DNA of 64,000 nucleotides from Thermovenabulum gondwanense (GTDB lineage: Bacteria; Bacillota; Thermosediminibacteria; Thermosediminibacterales; Thermosediminibacteraceae), in assembly GCF_001601575.1 (NCBI RefSeq), contig NZ_LOHZ01000040.1:1-64000 (forward strand), in the 5' to 3' direction. The position numbers and the translations under genes are program-made. The notes under the pieces were generated by a model. It saw only the letters and a program-made list of their open reading frames with translations. It searched no databases and was not told where the DNA came from. Below are positions 7,813-16,707 of this stretch, piece after piece. Within the stretch, counting starts at the first letter, position 1. Every line of letters starts with the position of its first letter.

Positions 7813-10260
7813 TCATTTTACAACAATATTTACCAATTTGTTCGGGACGGTAATAATTTTTATAATTTGTTTATTTTGTAAATAAGAAGATATTTTTTCA
7901 TTGCTTATTGCCATGGATTCAAGCTCTTTTTCGGTTATATCAGCAGGAACGAGTATTTTTGCCCTCACTTTTCCGTTAACCTGAACCACTACCTCCACTT
8001 CTTCTTCTAAAATAGCTTTTTCATCGTATTTGGGCCAGGACATCAAATGTATGCTCCCCTTGTTCCCAATCCTTTCCCATAATTCCTCGGTAATATGCGG
8101 GGCAAAAGGCGCCAGCATCAACAGTAAATTTTCTGCCGCTTCTTTTACCACATCCCCTGAAATTTCTTCCTTTAAAGAGTTGATGCCGTTCACCATTTCC
8201 ATTATTGCACTTATTGCTGTGTTAAAATTAAACCTTTCTTCGATATCTGTCGTAACTTTTTTAATCGTTTTATGGATTAAACGGCGTGCATTTTTATCGA
8301 TGTGCTCGTTTTTCACCGGTTCTGCGAATTTTTCCGAGAGTTCCTCAACAAGCCGCCATACCCTTGAAAGGAATCTGAAGCAGCCCTCCACGCCCTGATC
8401 GCTCCATTCCAGGTCCTTTTCAGGTGGAGAGGCAAAAAGGATAAAGAGTCTTGCTGTATCCGCTCCGTATTTTTCTACTATTTCTTCAGGGCTTACAATA
8501 TTTCCAAGGGATTTTGACATTTTTGCGCCATCTTTTAATACCATCCCCTGGGTCAATAAATTAGTGAAAGGCTCATCTACATGAACAAGGCCGGCATCTC
8601 GCATTGCTTTATTGAAAAACCTCGAATACATAAGGTGAAGTATGGCATGTTCTACCCCACCGATATACTGGTCTACGGGCATCCAGTACTTCAATTTTGT
8701 TTCATCAAAAGGTTTTTCGCTGTTTTTAGGGTCGGTGTATCTATAGTAATACCAGGAGGAGCACATAAAAGTGTCCATTGTATCCGTTTCCCTCTTGGCA
8801 GGGCTATTACATTTGGGGCAGGTGGTATTTAAAAATTCCTCACATAAAAGTAGTGGTGAAGTGCCCTTAGGGTTAAATTCCACATTTTCCGGAAGCAATA
8901 TAGGCAACTGTTCTTCCGGAACCGGCACTATGCCGCATTTTTCGCAGTAGATAATAGGAATGGGAGCCCCCCAGTACCTTTGTCTCGAAATAAGCCAGTC
9001 CCTTAACTTGTAATTTATCGTGATTTTTCCGATTCCCCTTTGTTCCATGAATTTACCTATTTCCTTTTTAGCTTCTTCGCTCTGCATCCCGGTAAAGGTA
9101 CACGAATTGATGAGTACACCCTCATCCGTAAAGGCTTTTTCCATCTCTTCCGTTTTCCAATCGCCTTCAGCAGGCTTTATTACTAATTTTATAGGCAAAT
9201 TATATTTTTTAGCGAATTCGAAATCCCTCTGGTCGTGAGCAGGAACACCCATAACCGCACCCGTTCCGTAATCCAAAAGGACATAGTTTGCAATCCATAT
9301 GGGTATTCTCTCGTTGTTAACCGGGTTAATAGCATAAGCCCCTATAAAAAGACCTTCTTTTTCCGTTTCCGTAGAGGTTCTTGTTATCTCGTTTAATTTT
9401 TCCATTTTTTTCTGAAATTCTTTTACTTCTTTTTCATAGGGAGTCCCTTCACATAGTGTGTTTACCAATGGATGTTCCGGAGCAAGAACCAAATAAGTTA
9501 CGCCAAATATGGTATCGGGCCTTGTTGTAAAAACTGCTATCTTATCATTGGTTTTTTCCGCAGTAAAGTAAACCTCTACCCCCTCGCTTTTTCCTATCCA
9601 GTTTTGCTGCATTATTTTTACTTTTTCAGGCCATCCCGGAAGTTTTTTAAGGTCTTCCAGCAACTCCTCCGCATATTCGGTTATTTTAAAAAACCATTGT
9701 TCAAGATTTTTCTTCCCCACTTCGGTACCGCATCTCTCGCATTTGCCGTCTACCACCTGTTCATTAGCAAGAACAGTAGCACAGGAGGGACACCAGTTCA
9801 CATATGCCTTTTTTCGATATGCAAGACCCATTTCATACAATTTCAGGAAGAACCATTGAGTCCATTTATAGTAATCGGGATGACAGGTAGCAACTTCCCT
9901 ATCCCAGTCATAACTAATACCCAGTTCTTTTAATTGCCTTTTCATATTGTTTATATTATCCCATGTCCATTTTGCCGGATGAATCTTATGCTTGATAGCT
10001 GCATTCTCCGCGGGTAAACCGAAGGCATCCCATCCCATGGGATGAAGGACATTGTAACCGTTCATTCTCTTGTACCTTGCCACAACGTCGCCAATGGAAT
10101 AATTTCTTACATGTCCCATATGTAATTTCCCCGAGGGATAAGGAAACATTTCCAAGCAATAGTATTTGGGCTTTTTTGTATCTTCATAAACTTTATAAAT
10201 CTTTTGTTCTTCCCAGATTTTCTGCCATTTCTGTTCGATCTTCTTAAAATCGTAGACCAT
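7813..10260 (-). CDS. leuS: Leucyl-tRNA synthetase
   Basis: An 815-residue class-I aminoacyl-tRNA synthetase charging tRNA-Leu. It has the HIGH-type motif HMGH in [18 protein letters not shown], the [12 protein letters not shown] motif, a CP1 editing domain containing [15 protein letters not shown], zinc-knuckle cysteines (CxxC pairs near residues 160-180) and KMSKS in [10 protein letters not shown]. Full length for bacterial LeuRS. SD AAAGGAGG precedes the ATG. A T-box leader upstream ties expression to uncharged tRNA-Leu. Confidence 0.97.
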   Translation of the reverse strand: MVYDFKKIEQKWQKIWEEQKIYKVYEDTKKPKYYCLEMFPYPSGKLHMGHVRNYSIGDVVARYKRMNGYNVLHPMGWDAFGLPAENAAIKHKIHPAKWTWDNINNMKRQLKELGISYDWDREVATCHPDYYKWTQWFFLKLYEMGLAYRKKAYVNWCPSCATVLANEQVVDGKCERCGTEVGKKNLEQWFFKITEYAEELLEDLKKLPGWPEKVKIMQQNWIGKSEGVEVYFTAEKTNDKIAVFTTRPDTIFGVTYLVLAPEHPLVNTLCEGTPYEKEVKEFQKKMEKLNEITRTSTETEKEGLFIGAYAINPVNNERIPIWIANYVLLDYGTGAVMGVPAHDQRDFEFAKKYNLPIKLVIKPAEGDWKTEEMEKAFTDEGVLINSCTFTGMQSEEAKKEIGKFMEQRGIGKITINYKLRDWLISRQRYWGAPIPIIYCEKCGIVPVPEEQLPILLPENVEFNPKGTSPLLLCEEFLNTTCPKCNSPAKRETDTMDTFMCSSWYYYRYTDPKNSEKPFDETKLKYWMPVDQYIGGVEHAILHLMYSRFFNKAMRDAGLVHVDEPFTNLLTQGMVLKDGAKMSKSLGNIVSPEEIVEKYGADTARLFILFASPPEKDLEWSDQGVEGCFRFLSRVWRLVEELSEKFAEPVKNEHIDKNARRLIHKTIKKVTTDIEERFNFNTAISAIMEMVNGINSLKEEISGDVVKEAAENLLLMLAPFAPHITEELWERIGNKGSIHLMSWPKYDEKAILEEEVEVVVQVNGKVRAKILVPADITEKELESMAISNEKISSYLQNKQIIKIITVPNKLVNIVVK

Positions 10261-10284
10261 AATAAACCTCCTTTTTCATATCTT

Positions 10285-10495
10285 TGTTAAACATAAAAAA
10301 GGCTCCTCCCTCTTTTAGGGGCGAGAAGCCTTTTCCTCGCGGTACCACCCTAATTGGCAAAAGCCCGCTCTTTGCATTTTAACGCCTGCCGGCAGTGAAG
10401 ACAAGGCGAGTTCAAGGCCTTCCTCTCCGGAATCTCACCCACCTCCGGTCTCTGTAAGAGAAAGCTTCCTTTACTACTCCTTGTCGCAAAAAATA
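10285..10495 (-). promoter_or_regulatory. T-box riboswitch leader of leuS (Leu, CUC specifier)
   Basis: The T-box core GGTGGTACCGCG lies at about 10338-10350 and is followed by a terminator hairpin (AAGGCTTCTCGCCC ... AGGGAGGAGCCTT, then six T). Stem I closes with GACAAGG/CCTTGTC. In the specifier loop, GAA-CTC-G places the Leu codon CTC at 10408-10410. Confidence 0.92.
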
Positions 10496-10510
10496 CACGA
10501 TTATTATTTT

Positions 10511-10888
10511 TTAGCTAATATTATATGTTAAATCCTTTTTGCTGTCAACATTGATGGTAATAGCATCTGCCCACAATCTCTCTAAATCATAATATTCCCT
10601 ATCCGGACCGTTGAAAATATGAACTATAACATCTCCGTAATCTAATAATATCCATCTTGCTTCATTGTAACCTTCTATACCCTTGGGAAAAATACCGCTC
10701 TCTGAAAGCTTTTCTTCCAATTCATCAGCTAAAGCTCTGACATGTATAGCATTAGAACCAGTAGCGATTACAAAATAATCAGCCAGTACGGTTAATCTAC
10801 TAATATCCAGAATAACGACATCCCTTGCTTTTTTTTCATCAAGGATTTTTGCTGCCTTTTGTGCGAGCTGTTCGGGAATAAAAGTCAT
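10511..10888 (-). CDS. rsfS: Ribosomal silencing factor RsfS
   Basis: A 125-residue protein of the RsfS/YbeB/Iojap family, which binds ribosomal protein L14 and blocks subunit joining during starvation. The family core is visible as DISRLTVLADYFVIATGSNAIHV and WILLDYGDVIVHIF. SD TTTGGAGGG precedes the ATG. It is the last gene of the nadD-yqeK-lcp-rsfS series, an order common in Firmicutes. A promoter for leuS lies inside its last codons. Confidence 0.94.
   Translation of the reverse strand: MTFIPEQLAQKAAKILDEKKARDVVILDISRLTVLADYFVIATGSNAIHVRALADELEEKLSESGIFPKGIEGYNEARWILLDYGDVIVHIFNGPDREYYDLERLWADAITINVDSKKDLTYNIS
10520..10548 (-). promoter_or_regulatory. Vegetative promoter of the leuS leader
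   Basis: TTGACA (10548-10543), 17-nt spacer, TATAAT (10525-10520): a perfect sigma-A consensus within the 3' end of rsfS, about 25-30 bp upstream of the T-box leader. Confidence 0.85.
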
Positions 10889-10928
10889 TTTTATTTTTTC
10901 CCTCCAAATGTAATTTTCTTGATTGTCA

Positions 10929-12107
10929 CTAATTATTCTTTATATCCTTTCCCAGAATAATCGTAGCTACATCGTCGTTATTATTTTCATCTTCTTTCAA
11001 TATTGGATTATTCAATATTTTTGATATTTCCTTTGCATACTCGGGTTTTTCTTTAGGATATAAAACGGTGGTAGTGTCATAGTCGAAACTATCCGCGTTA
11101 GCAACTTTTACTACGGTAAATCCCATGGATTCCAATTTCTTTGCAATCTCGCTGGCAACCCCCGAATATCCACTTCCGTTTAAAACTGCTACTTTTATTC
11201 CATTTTTATCGTAAAATATAGCATTTACCAGCTCCTTAACTTTCTCCTCTTCAGGTATAAAATAACTTACTCCCCCTATATACTGCCCGGTACCGGGAAG
11301 GGTATAAGTTTCTACATCTTCTTCTTTTAATTGTCTTGCAAAATTAGCCAGTTTAACAAGGTTTACAGGGCTGATATCGGTTTTCACATTTTCCTGTACA
11401 ATTTGAATTAGCCTGGGGATTTTCAGTATATTTGCGGGTTGGAGTAAGGCTTTTGCAGTAGCCTTTATGAATTTTTGCTGCGCTCTTACTCTTGCTATGT
11501 CTCCCTCCGGGTAATGCCTGAACCTTACAAATTGCTCGGCTTTTTCTCCATCCAGTACCTGAAATCCCGGTTTAAGATCTATATGAAGGTTCCCCGCATT
11601 ATCATCATATTTCATTCTCCGATCGATTTCTATTTCAATTCCGCCAATAGCATCGACTATTTTTTTAAAACCTTCATAATTTACCGTAACGTAATAATGA
11701 ACGGGGACATTGAGTAATTTGCTTACCACATCCACCGCAAGGTCAGGACCTCCATAGGCCATAGCTGCATTTATCTTCTGGAATCCCTCCCCCGGTAAAA
11801 CCACCCTCGTATCCCTCGGAATTGATAGCACATTGACCTTTTTATCCTTTAAATCCAAACTAAAAAGCATCATTGTATCGGAACGGTATCTATTATGCTT
11901 TTCATCGGCACCAATGGTACCTGCATCAAGTCCCAAAAGTAAAATATTCACATGGCCATTTTTTTCAGCCTCTTGTAAAACTGAATCTTCTTCCCCTTCA
12001 GTATTTCGATTGCTCAATAAATTCCTATAGGTAAAATAAAAACCGCTTCCAAAAGAAAGCGCAAAAAATAAAATAATCGCAATAAACACCTTAAAGTACC
12101 TTTTCAT
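10929..12107 (-). CDS. LytR-CpsA-Psr (LCP) family cell-wall polymer transferase
   Basis: A 392-residue membrane-anchored protein with an N-terminal transmembrane helix (about 7-29). The LCP domain has RSDTMMLFSLD, SIPRDTRV and, near residue 195, the FVRFRHYPEGDIARVRAQQKF region. A C-terminal LytR_C domain begins around GIKVAVLNGSG. LCP enzymes attach teichoic acids or other glycopolymers to peptidoglycan outside the membrane. It overlaps yqeK by 4 bp. The substrate polymer cannot be told from sequence. Confidence 0.93.
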   Translation of the reverse strand: MKRYFKVFIAIILFFALSFGSGFYFTYRNLLSNRNTEGEEDSVLQEAEKNGHVNILLLGLDAGTIGADEKHNRYRSDTMMLFSLDLKDKKVNVLSIPRDTRVVLPGEGFQKINAAMAYGGPDLAVDVVSKLLNVPVHYYVTVNYEGFKKIVDAIGGIEIEIDRRMKYDDNAGNLHIDLKPGFQVLDGEKAEQFVRFRHYPEGDIARVRAQQKFIKATAKALLQPANILKIPRLIQIVQENVKTDISPVNLVKLANFARQLKEEDVETYTLPGTGQYIGGVSYFIPEEEKVKELVNAIFYDKNGIKVAVLNGSGYSGVASEIAKKLESMGFTVVKVANADSFDYDTTTVLYPKEKPEYAKEISKILNNPILKEDENNNDDVATIILGKDIKNN

Positions 12108-12694
12108 TTTTCTCCCCTCTTATTCCTCCGGTTTTTTAAAAGCATATTTCGTGCAGCTATTGTTCTTGGATGAAGAAGTGAATTTTTTTTCAAAACGTAC
12201 ACTATGGTCGAATTTAACCCCATCAAGACCCCTTCGTCCAAATCCTCATAAGTTTTATCCCTTATATCCTCCACTCCGGGGAAATCTCTGCCGGGTTCTA
12301 TATAATCGGCAATGTATATAATCTTATCAAGTAATGTCATATTTTCGTCGCCGGTAGTATGAATTTCGATCGCCTTTAATATTTCTTTGTCCTTTATACC
12401 AAATTTTATTTCAGCTAATTTCGCACCCACGGGGCCGTGCAGCAAAACCCTTTCAAAACAAGTAATTTCATCTAAAAGTATACCAAACTCAAGGGCTAAT
12501 TTCAACTGTTCCTCTTCAGGTATATCCTTAGCGCAGTCATGGAGCAGCCCTGCAATTGCCGCTTTATATTCCGAAACCCCATGCTTTCTTGCAAGGTTTA
12601 TTGCAGTCTCCATTACTCCAATAGAATGAAGATATCGTTCTTGGGATAATTCTTTTTTCAATATCAGTTTATATAAATCTAAATCTAATTGCAT
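12104..12694 (-). CDS. yqeK: HD-domain nucleotide hydrolase YqeK
   Basis: A 196-residue HD-superfamily protein with H (LHSIGVME), LLHDCAKD, LLHGPVGA and late D (IIYIADYIEPGR) metal-ligand motifs. YqeK proteins hydrolyse Ap4A symmetrically. The ATG at 12694 has an SD (GGTGAG) 6 nt upstream; the earlier in-frame TTG sits directly against that SD. It lies between nadD and the LCP gene, its usual place in Firmicutes. Confidence 0.92.
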   Translation of the reverse strand: MQLDLDLYKLILKKELSQERYLHSIGVMETAINLARKHGVSEYKAAIAGLLHDCAKDIPEEEQLKLALEFGILLDEITCFERVLLHGPVGAKLAEIKFGIKDKEILKAIEIHTTGDENMTLLDKIIYIADYIEPGRDFPGVEDIRDKTYEDLDEGVLMGLNSTIVYVLKKNSLLHPRTIAARNMLLKNRRNKRGEK

Positions 12695-12701
12695 AGGCAA
12701 C

Positions 12702-13313
12702 TCACCTGTAAAGGTTATATTTTAAAATATAATATTCAACAGCCTCCGGTACCAGGTATTTTATAGATTGACCATTTTTAACCTTTTTTCTTATCTCTGT
12801 GGAAGAAATGGCCATTCCGGTTACTTCCAGAACAAAGATTTCCTTCCCGTATATTTCCTTGACTTCCTTTACCTTTCGTTCCAACTGTTCGCTGGTGTAT
12901 CCCGGCCTGGTAGCGGCTATGAAGGTGCAATAATTCATTACTTCCTCTACCTTTTTCCAGGTAAGTATATCTAAGATAGCATCGGCACCCGAAATAAAAA
13001 AAATTTCTACCGCATCTTTATATTTTTCTTTGAACCATTTAAGAGTATCTACCGTATACGTATATCCTTCTCTATCTATTTCTACTCGCGATACTTCAAA
13101 AAAAGGATTACTGTTCACAGCAAGGGCAGTCATAATGTATCGGTGCTCCGCATCGGTAACGGGATAATCCTTTTTATGAGGAGGATTTCCTGCAGGTATA
13201 AATATTACTTTTGAAAGATTAAAGTTTATCCTTGCTTCCTCTGCAGCTACCAGATGACCGTAATGAATGGGATCGAAGGTGCCTCCCATAAGCCCAATTT
13301 TCTTTTTAGTCAA
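12702..13313 (-). CDS. nadD: Nicotinate-nucleotide adenylyltransferase
   Basis: A 203-residue nucleotidyltransferase that makes deamido-NAD from nicotinate mononucleotide and ATP. It has the GGTFDPIHYGHL motif with the (H/T)xGH signature and the C-terminal ISSTEIR motif. A TTG at 13313 is favoured as start because GGGAGGG lies 6 nt upstream; an upstream in-frame GTG would put the SD inside the coding sequence. It is followed by yqeK with a 7-bp gap. Confidence 0.94.
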   Translation of the reverse strand: MTKKKIGLMGGTFDPIHYGHLVAAEEARINFNLSKVIFIPAGNPPHKKDYPVTDAEHRYIMTALAVNSNPFFEVSRVEIDREGYTYTVDTLKWFKEKYKDAVEIFFISGADAILDILTWKKVEEVMNYCTFIAATRPGYTSEQLERKVKEVKEIYGKEIFVLEVTGMAISSTEIRKKVKNGQSIKYLVPEAVEYYILKYNLYR

Positions 13314-13330
13314 AATGTTCCCTCCCACAA

Positions 13331-14608
13331 TTATTCAAAAAAGTAAAATTCCGCATCCCCGATTTTTACAATATCCCCTTCTTTTATGCCTTTTTGTTTC
13401 AGCATATCGTCAATCCCCATTTTCTTAAAAACCCTTTGCAATCTCTTTACAGCGGATTCATTTTCTAAATCGGTCATTGCTACCAATCTTTCTACCACTT
13501 TTCCCTTTATATAAAATACGTTGCCGCCTTTTTCTACTAATATTTCATCCTCTTTTTTATAAGTGTATTTTTTTACTCCTTCTTCGATATTATATTTATC
13601 GTTATCTTTTACGCTCTTTTCTAAATACTCCACAATCTTATTTATCAAATCCTTAATACCAAATCCGGTGGCTCCTGAAATGGGAATAACTTCAAATCCT
13701 TCTTTTGAAAGCCTTTCCAGTATTTTAGGAAAATTTTCCCTGGATTCCTCTAAATCCATTTTATTTACAGCTACAATTTGCGGTTTTTCTATAAGTTTTA
13801 TGCTGAAGTTCTTTAATTCCTCGTTAATCTTATAAAAACCCTCTATTGGATCCATTTCAAAGCCGGAACCGTCAAGGACATGGACGAGTAATTTTGTCCT
13901 TTCAATATGGCGTAAAAATTCATGTCCCAGTCCTAACCCTTCATGAGCACCTTCTATCAGACCAGGTATATCGGCAACCACAAAGCTTTTGCCCTCTGGA
14001 CCCATATCCACGACACCAAGGTTCGGGGTAAGGGTAGTAAAAGGATAGTCGGCAATCTTGGGTTTCGCAGCCGTGATTCTGGATAGTAGAGTAGATTTTC
14101 CCACATTGGGGAATCCAATCAATCCTACATCTGCTAAAAGTTTTAGTTCCAAAAGGATCCATTTTTCTTCTCCAGGCTCTCCTTTTTCTGCAAAATCCGG
14201 AGCCTGATTGACCGACGATACAAAGCGGGCATTGCCCCTGCCGCCTCGTCCTCCTTTAGCAACAACAAACCTCTGATAAGGCTCCACCAGATCCGCCAGT
14301 ACCTCAGAGGTTTGCATATCTTTAACTATGGTTCCGGGAGGTACTTTTATTATTAGGTCTTCACCGTTTTTTCCAGCTTTATTGGATCCCTGACCGTGTT
14401 CTCCTTTTTCCGCTTTATAATGAACTTTATATTTAAAGTCCTGTAAGGTTGAAAGGTTTGGATCTACCTCTAAGATCACATCCCCTCCTTTGCCTCCATC
14501 CCCTCCGCTGGGACCACCTCTTGGTACATATTTTTCTCTTCTAAAAGCAACTGCCCCGTTGCCACCGTCTCCACCTTTTACGTATATTTTTGCCACATCC
14601 ACAAACAT
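13331..14608 (-). CDS. obgE: GTPase ObgE/CgtA
   Basis: A 425-residue essential GTPase for 50S ribosome maturation and stress control. It has the glycine-rich Obg fold at the N terminus (KGGDGGNGAVAFRREK, PGGPSGGDGGKGG type), a G domain with G1 GFPNVGKST and G3 DIPGLIEGAHEG, and a C-terminal OCT domain (last ~75 residues). The ATG at 14608 follows GGGTGG. It sits with rpmA, prp and rplU as in Bacillus. Confidence 0.95.
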   Translation of the reverse strand: MFVDVAKIYVKGGDGGNGAVAFRREKYVPRGGPSGGDGGKGGDVILEVDPNLSTLQDFKYKVHYKAEKGEHGQGSNKAGKNGEDLIIKVPPGTIVKDMQTSEVLADLVEPYQRFVVAKGGRGGRGNARFVSSVNQAPDFAEKGEPGEEKWILLELKLLADVGLIGFPNVGKSTLLSRITAAKPKIADYPFTTLTPNLGVVDMGPEGKSFVVADIPGLIEGAHEGLGLGHEFLRHIERTKLLVHVLDGSGFEMDPIEGFYKINEELKNFSIKLIEKPQIVAVNKMDLEESRENFPKILERLSKEGFEVIPISGATGFGIKDLINKIVEYLEKSVKDNDKYNIEEGVKKYTYKKEDEILVEKGGNVFYIKGKVVERLVAMTDLENESAVKRLQRVFKKMGIDDMLKQKGIKEGDIVKIGDAEFYFFE

Positions 14609-14648
14609 GCTAACCACCCTACAAGTATTTTTTTAAATTTTTCCCCTT

Positions 14649-15143
14649 TCATTCCTCTCTTATGCCGATATTTCCTTTGTCAATTGTTACGATAATTCTC
14701 TTTTCCTCGTCCAATTCCTTATTATTGATAATTTGCTGGACACGGCTTTTTATTTCTTCATAAACTTTTTTATCCAATTTGCCCTTATACATCTCTTCAA
14801 TTATTTCCAGGGAAATACTGACCCTGTTTTTTTGAGCCAAAAAATACATATCCAGCAAACAATCAAGTAGGCGCACATCCCCGACCATTTTTAAATTGCT
14901 AATAAAATTATAATTTTCTTTACAGCAATTAATATAATCGATTATTTTTTGAGGTTTACTTAATTGTGCGTAACCGTAAATTAATTGAAAATCATTATTT
15001 AAATCGTGCTTTACCAATCTAATCAAAAAAATAAGCTTGTCTATTAGCTGTCTATAGAATTTCTTTTCTTTATAATATAAAAACAACAAGAATAAAAAAA
15101 TAAAAAGCAATAAAAGGTTTGCGCAAAATATAAAAATATTCAA
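14649..15143 (-). CDS. Spo0B-like membrane protein with DHp-type helix
   Basis: A 164-residue protein with a hydrophobic N-terminal helix (about 5-23) and then LVKHDLNNDFQLIYGYAQL (His46). This matches the H-D-x-x-N-x-x-Q-x-I pattern of Spo0B and of DcuS/CitA-type kinase helices. There is no N/G-box ATPase domain. Its place between obgE and rpmA equals that of spo0B in Bacillus subtilis, so a phosphotransferase of a sporulation phosphorelay is a reasonable inference. The membrane anchor differs from Bacillus Spo0B. Start is TTG with SD AAGGGAAG. Confidence 0.7.
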   Translation of the reverse strand: MNIFIFCANLLLLFIFLFLLFLYYKEKKFYRQLIDKLIFLIRLVKHDLNNDFQLIYGYAQLSKPQKIIDYINCCKENYNFISNLKMVGDVRLLDCLLDMYFLAQKNRVSISLEIIEEMYKGKLDKKVYEEIKSRVQQIINNKELDEEKRIIVTIDKGNIGIREE

Positions 15144-15271
15144 GAATATCTTCCCTTCATGATATTGTAACCTGCAGGAAAATTTATTCAGGAAATATTC
15201 ATTATATTTTTGGGCACCTTTATTCCTTAAATTTCCTATAGTTTCTTTATATAATTTACCACAAAGTATAT

Positions 15272-15302
15272 AAAAAATAAAGCTCCTCTTAGCCGAGGAG
15301 CT
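15272..15302 (-). terminator. Terminator at the end of rpmA
   Basis: AGCTCCTC and GAGGAGCT form an 8-bp stem with a 6-nt loop, followed on the minus strand by a T-rich tail. The hairpin contains the last codons and the stop codon of rpmA. Confidence 0.8.
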
Positions 15303-15573
15303 GAAGTTCCGGGTAAACGTTCACAACTTTTTTGTCTTTTCCTTTTGTCTCAAATTTTACATAACCATCAATCTTGGCAAAAATGGTGTAATCTCTACCA
15401 AGTCCGGCATTTTCTCCTGGATAAATCTTTGTCCCGCGCTGTCTTACAAGAACGCTGCCCGCAGTGACAAATTGTCCATCAAATCTCTTTACCCCAAGTC
15501 TTTTTGATTCGCTGTCTCTACCGTTCCTTGTGCTACCTACACCCTTTTTATGAGCAAATAATTGCAGGTTCAT
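15289..15573 (-). CDS. rpmA: Ribosomal protein bL27
   Basis: A 94-residue large-subunit protein that reaches the peptidyl-transferase centre. The N-terminus [20 protein letters not shown] carries the Firmicute extension (MNLQLF) that must be removed by the protease Prp, whose gene is directly upstream. SD AAGGAGGTG. It is third in the rplU-prp-rpmA operon. Confidence 0.97.
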   Translation of the reverse strand: MNLQLFAHKKGVGSTRNGRDSESKRLGVKRFDGQFVTAGSVLVRQRGTKIYPGENAGLGRDYTIFAKIDGYVKFETKGKDKKVVNVYPELQLLG

Positions 15574-15589
15574 TTAAAACACCTCCTTA

Positions 15590-15925
15590 CTAATTCTCCT
15601 CCCTGCAAACGAGTCTTACATATTCGGGATACGTTTTTGCTAAATCTTCCAGCCCAGCCGTAATTGTCCTTAGTATAATATTAACCCTGTATCTGTTTTC
15701 TTCAGGCAAAACCTCAGGAATCTCAATTCTGACGAGACCTTCCTTTTTTACCGTATTTGCATTAACTGCTGCAATTTTTTTTACACCAAGTATTGCAGTT
15801 TCGGCCAATGCAGAAACTGCAGCACAAACTATATCACTGCCGTAATCAGCATAACCTGCATGGCCTTTGATTTCCAACCCCGCGATATTCCCTTTTAAAT
15901 CTTTCCAAATGGTTATATCAACCAT
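15590..15925 (-). CDS. prp: Ribosomal-processing cysteine protease Prp
   Basis: A 111-residue YsxB-family protease. The catalytic histidine lies in GHAGYADYGSDIVCAAVSAL, with the cysteine of the same segment about 12 residues later. It cleaves the N-terminal extension of bL27, encoded by the next gene. It starts 3 bp after rplU ends, so translation is probably coupled. The SD is weak. Confidence 0.93.
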   Translation of the reverse strand: MVDITIWKDLKGNIAGLEIKGHAGYADYGSDIVCAAVSALAETAILGVKKIAAVNANTVKKEGLVRIEIPEVLPEENRYRVNIILRTITAGLEDLAKTYPEYVRLVCREEN

Positions 15926-15928
15926 ACA

Positions 15929-16240
15929 TTAAAATTCTATTTTTTCAATCTTTACTTCAGTAAAAGGCTGGCGATGTCCCTTCTTTTTTCTATAATTTTT
16001 CTTGGGCTTATACTTAAAGACAATTATTTTTTCGCCCTTACCATGCTTTAATACGGTGGCCTTTACCTTAGCATTCTCTACAAACGGCCTTCCTACCACA
16101 AGTCCTTCTTCCTTTGAAATAGCCAAAACCTTATCAAATTCTACCGTTTCTCCCTCGGCAAAACTTAATTTTTCAATACGAATAACGTCGCCCTCACTGA
16201 CCTTATATTGTTTACCGCCGGTCTCTAATATTGCGTACAT
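15929..16240 (-). CDS. rplU: Ribosomal protein bL21
   Basis: A 103-residue large-subunit protein starting [20 protein letters not shown] and ending with the typical [19 protein letters not shown] region. Strong SD (AAGGAGGAGG). First gene of rplU-prp-rpmA, preceded by an L21-type leader and a consensus promoter. Confidence 0.97.
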   Translation of the reverse strand: MYAILETGGKQYKVSEGDVIRIEKLSFAEGETVEFDKVLAISKEEGLVVGRPFVENAKVKATVLKHGKGEKIIVFKYKPKKNYRKKKGHRQPFTEVKIEKIEF

Positions 16241-16257
16241 TTTTCATCCTCCTCCTT

Positions 16258-16320
16258 AAACTCTCGCCGGAGCCAGGTAAAAATTTTGAACCCGCCCCGT
16301 GCGGTGGCCGGCGCAGAAAA
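16258..16320 (-). promoter_or_regulatory. L21-type autoregulatory leader RNA
   Basis: Between the promoter and rplU the transcript can fold with CGCCGG (16313-16308) pairing CCGGCG (16270-16265) around a GC-rich inner hairpin. Position and arms resemble the L21 leader described for Firmicutes. Assignment to that RNA family is from memory of its position and shape, not from a covariance search. Confidence 0.6.
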
Positions 16321-16331
16321 ACCACGTTCCT

Positions 16332-16360
16332 ATTTTAGCAACTTTTTTCCCCTTTGTCAA
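16332..16360 (-). promoter_or_regulatory. Promoter of rplU-prp-rpmA
   Basis: TTGACA (16360-16355), 17-nt spacer, TAAAAT (16337-16332) on the minus strand, just upstream of the L21 leader. Confidence 0.85.
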
Positions 16361-16401
16361 CTTCCCCTTTAAACCCCCTTTTGATTTGCCCGCAATCTTG
16401 T

Positions 16402-16641
16402 TTAAGGAAACCTCCATACAAGGGGTTTTAATTTTTCCTGTTTTCTTTCCAGTATTTCCTCTTTTTTTTCTTCCAAATTAATAATTTTTTGTTCACTTTC
16501 CCTTCTTTCTTCTTTTTCCTTTGAGTTTTCTTTTGACGATGTTAATTCGGTTGCAGTAATTTTAGAGAAAAAAGCGCTTATTCCCATAATGTTAGATATC
16601 AAGAGCAAATATAAGAGATTATACTTATCGTTTTCCTTCAC
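16402..16641 (-). CDS. Small membrane protein with charged coiled-coil tail, unknown function
   Basis: A 79-residue hypothetical protein. Residues ~7-27 form a hydrophobic segment (LLYLLLISNIMGISAFF), followed by a very Glu/Lys-rich helix (about 35-70) likely to be a coiled coil. The GTG start has SD GGGGGG about 9 nt upstream. It lies downstream of ypeB-sleB on the same strand, so a spore or germination link is possible, but no family was recognised. Confidence 0.55.
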   Translation of the reverse strand: MKENDKYNLLYLLLISNIMGISAFFSKITATELTSSKENSKEKEERRESEQKIINLEEKKEEILERKQEKLKPLVWRFP

Positions 16642-16707
16642 TATAGGACCCCCCTTAAAAGTTCTCTTTTCTATTTTATTCTTGTAATATTAAATAATTT
16701 ACTTTTT

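Noticed and set aside
8030-9933. Several plus-strand open frames opposite leuS
   Set aside because: They are antisense shadows of a highly conserved synthetase and carry no start signals.
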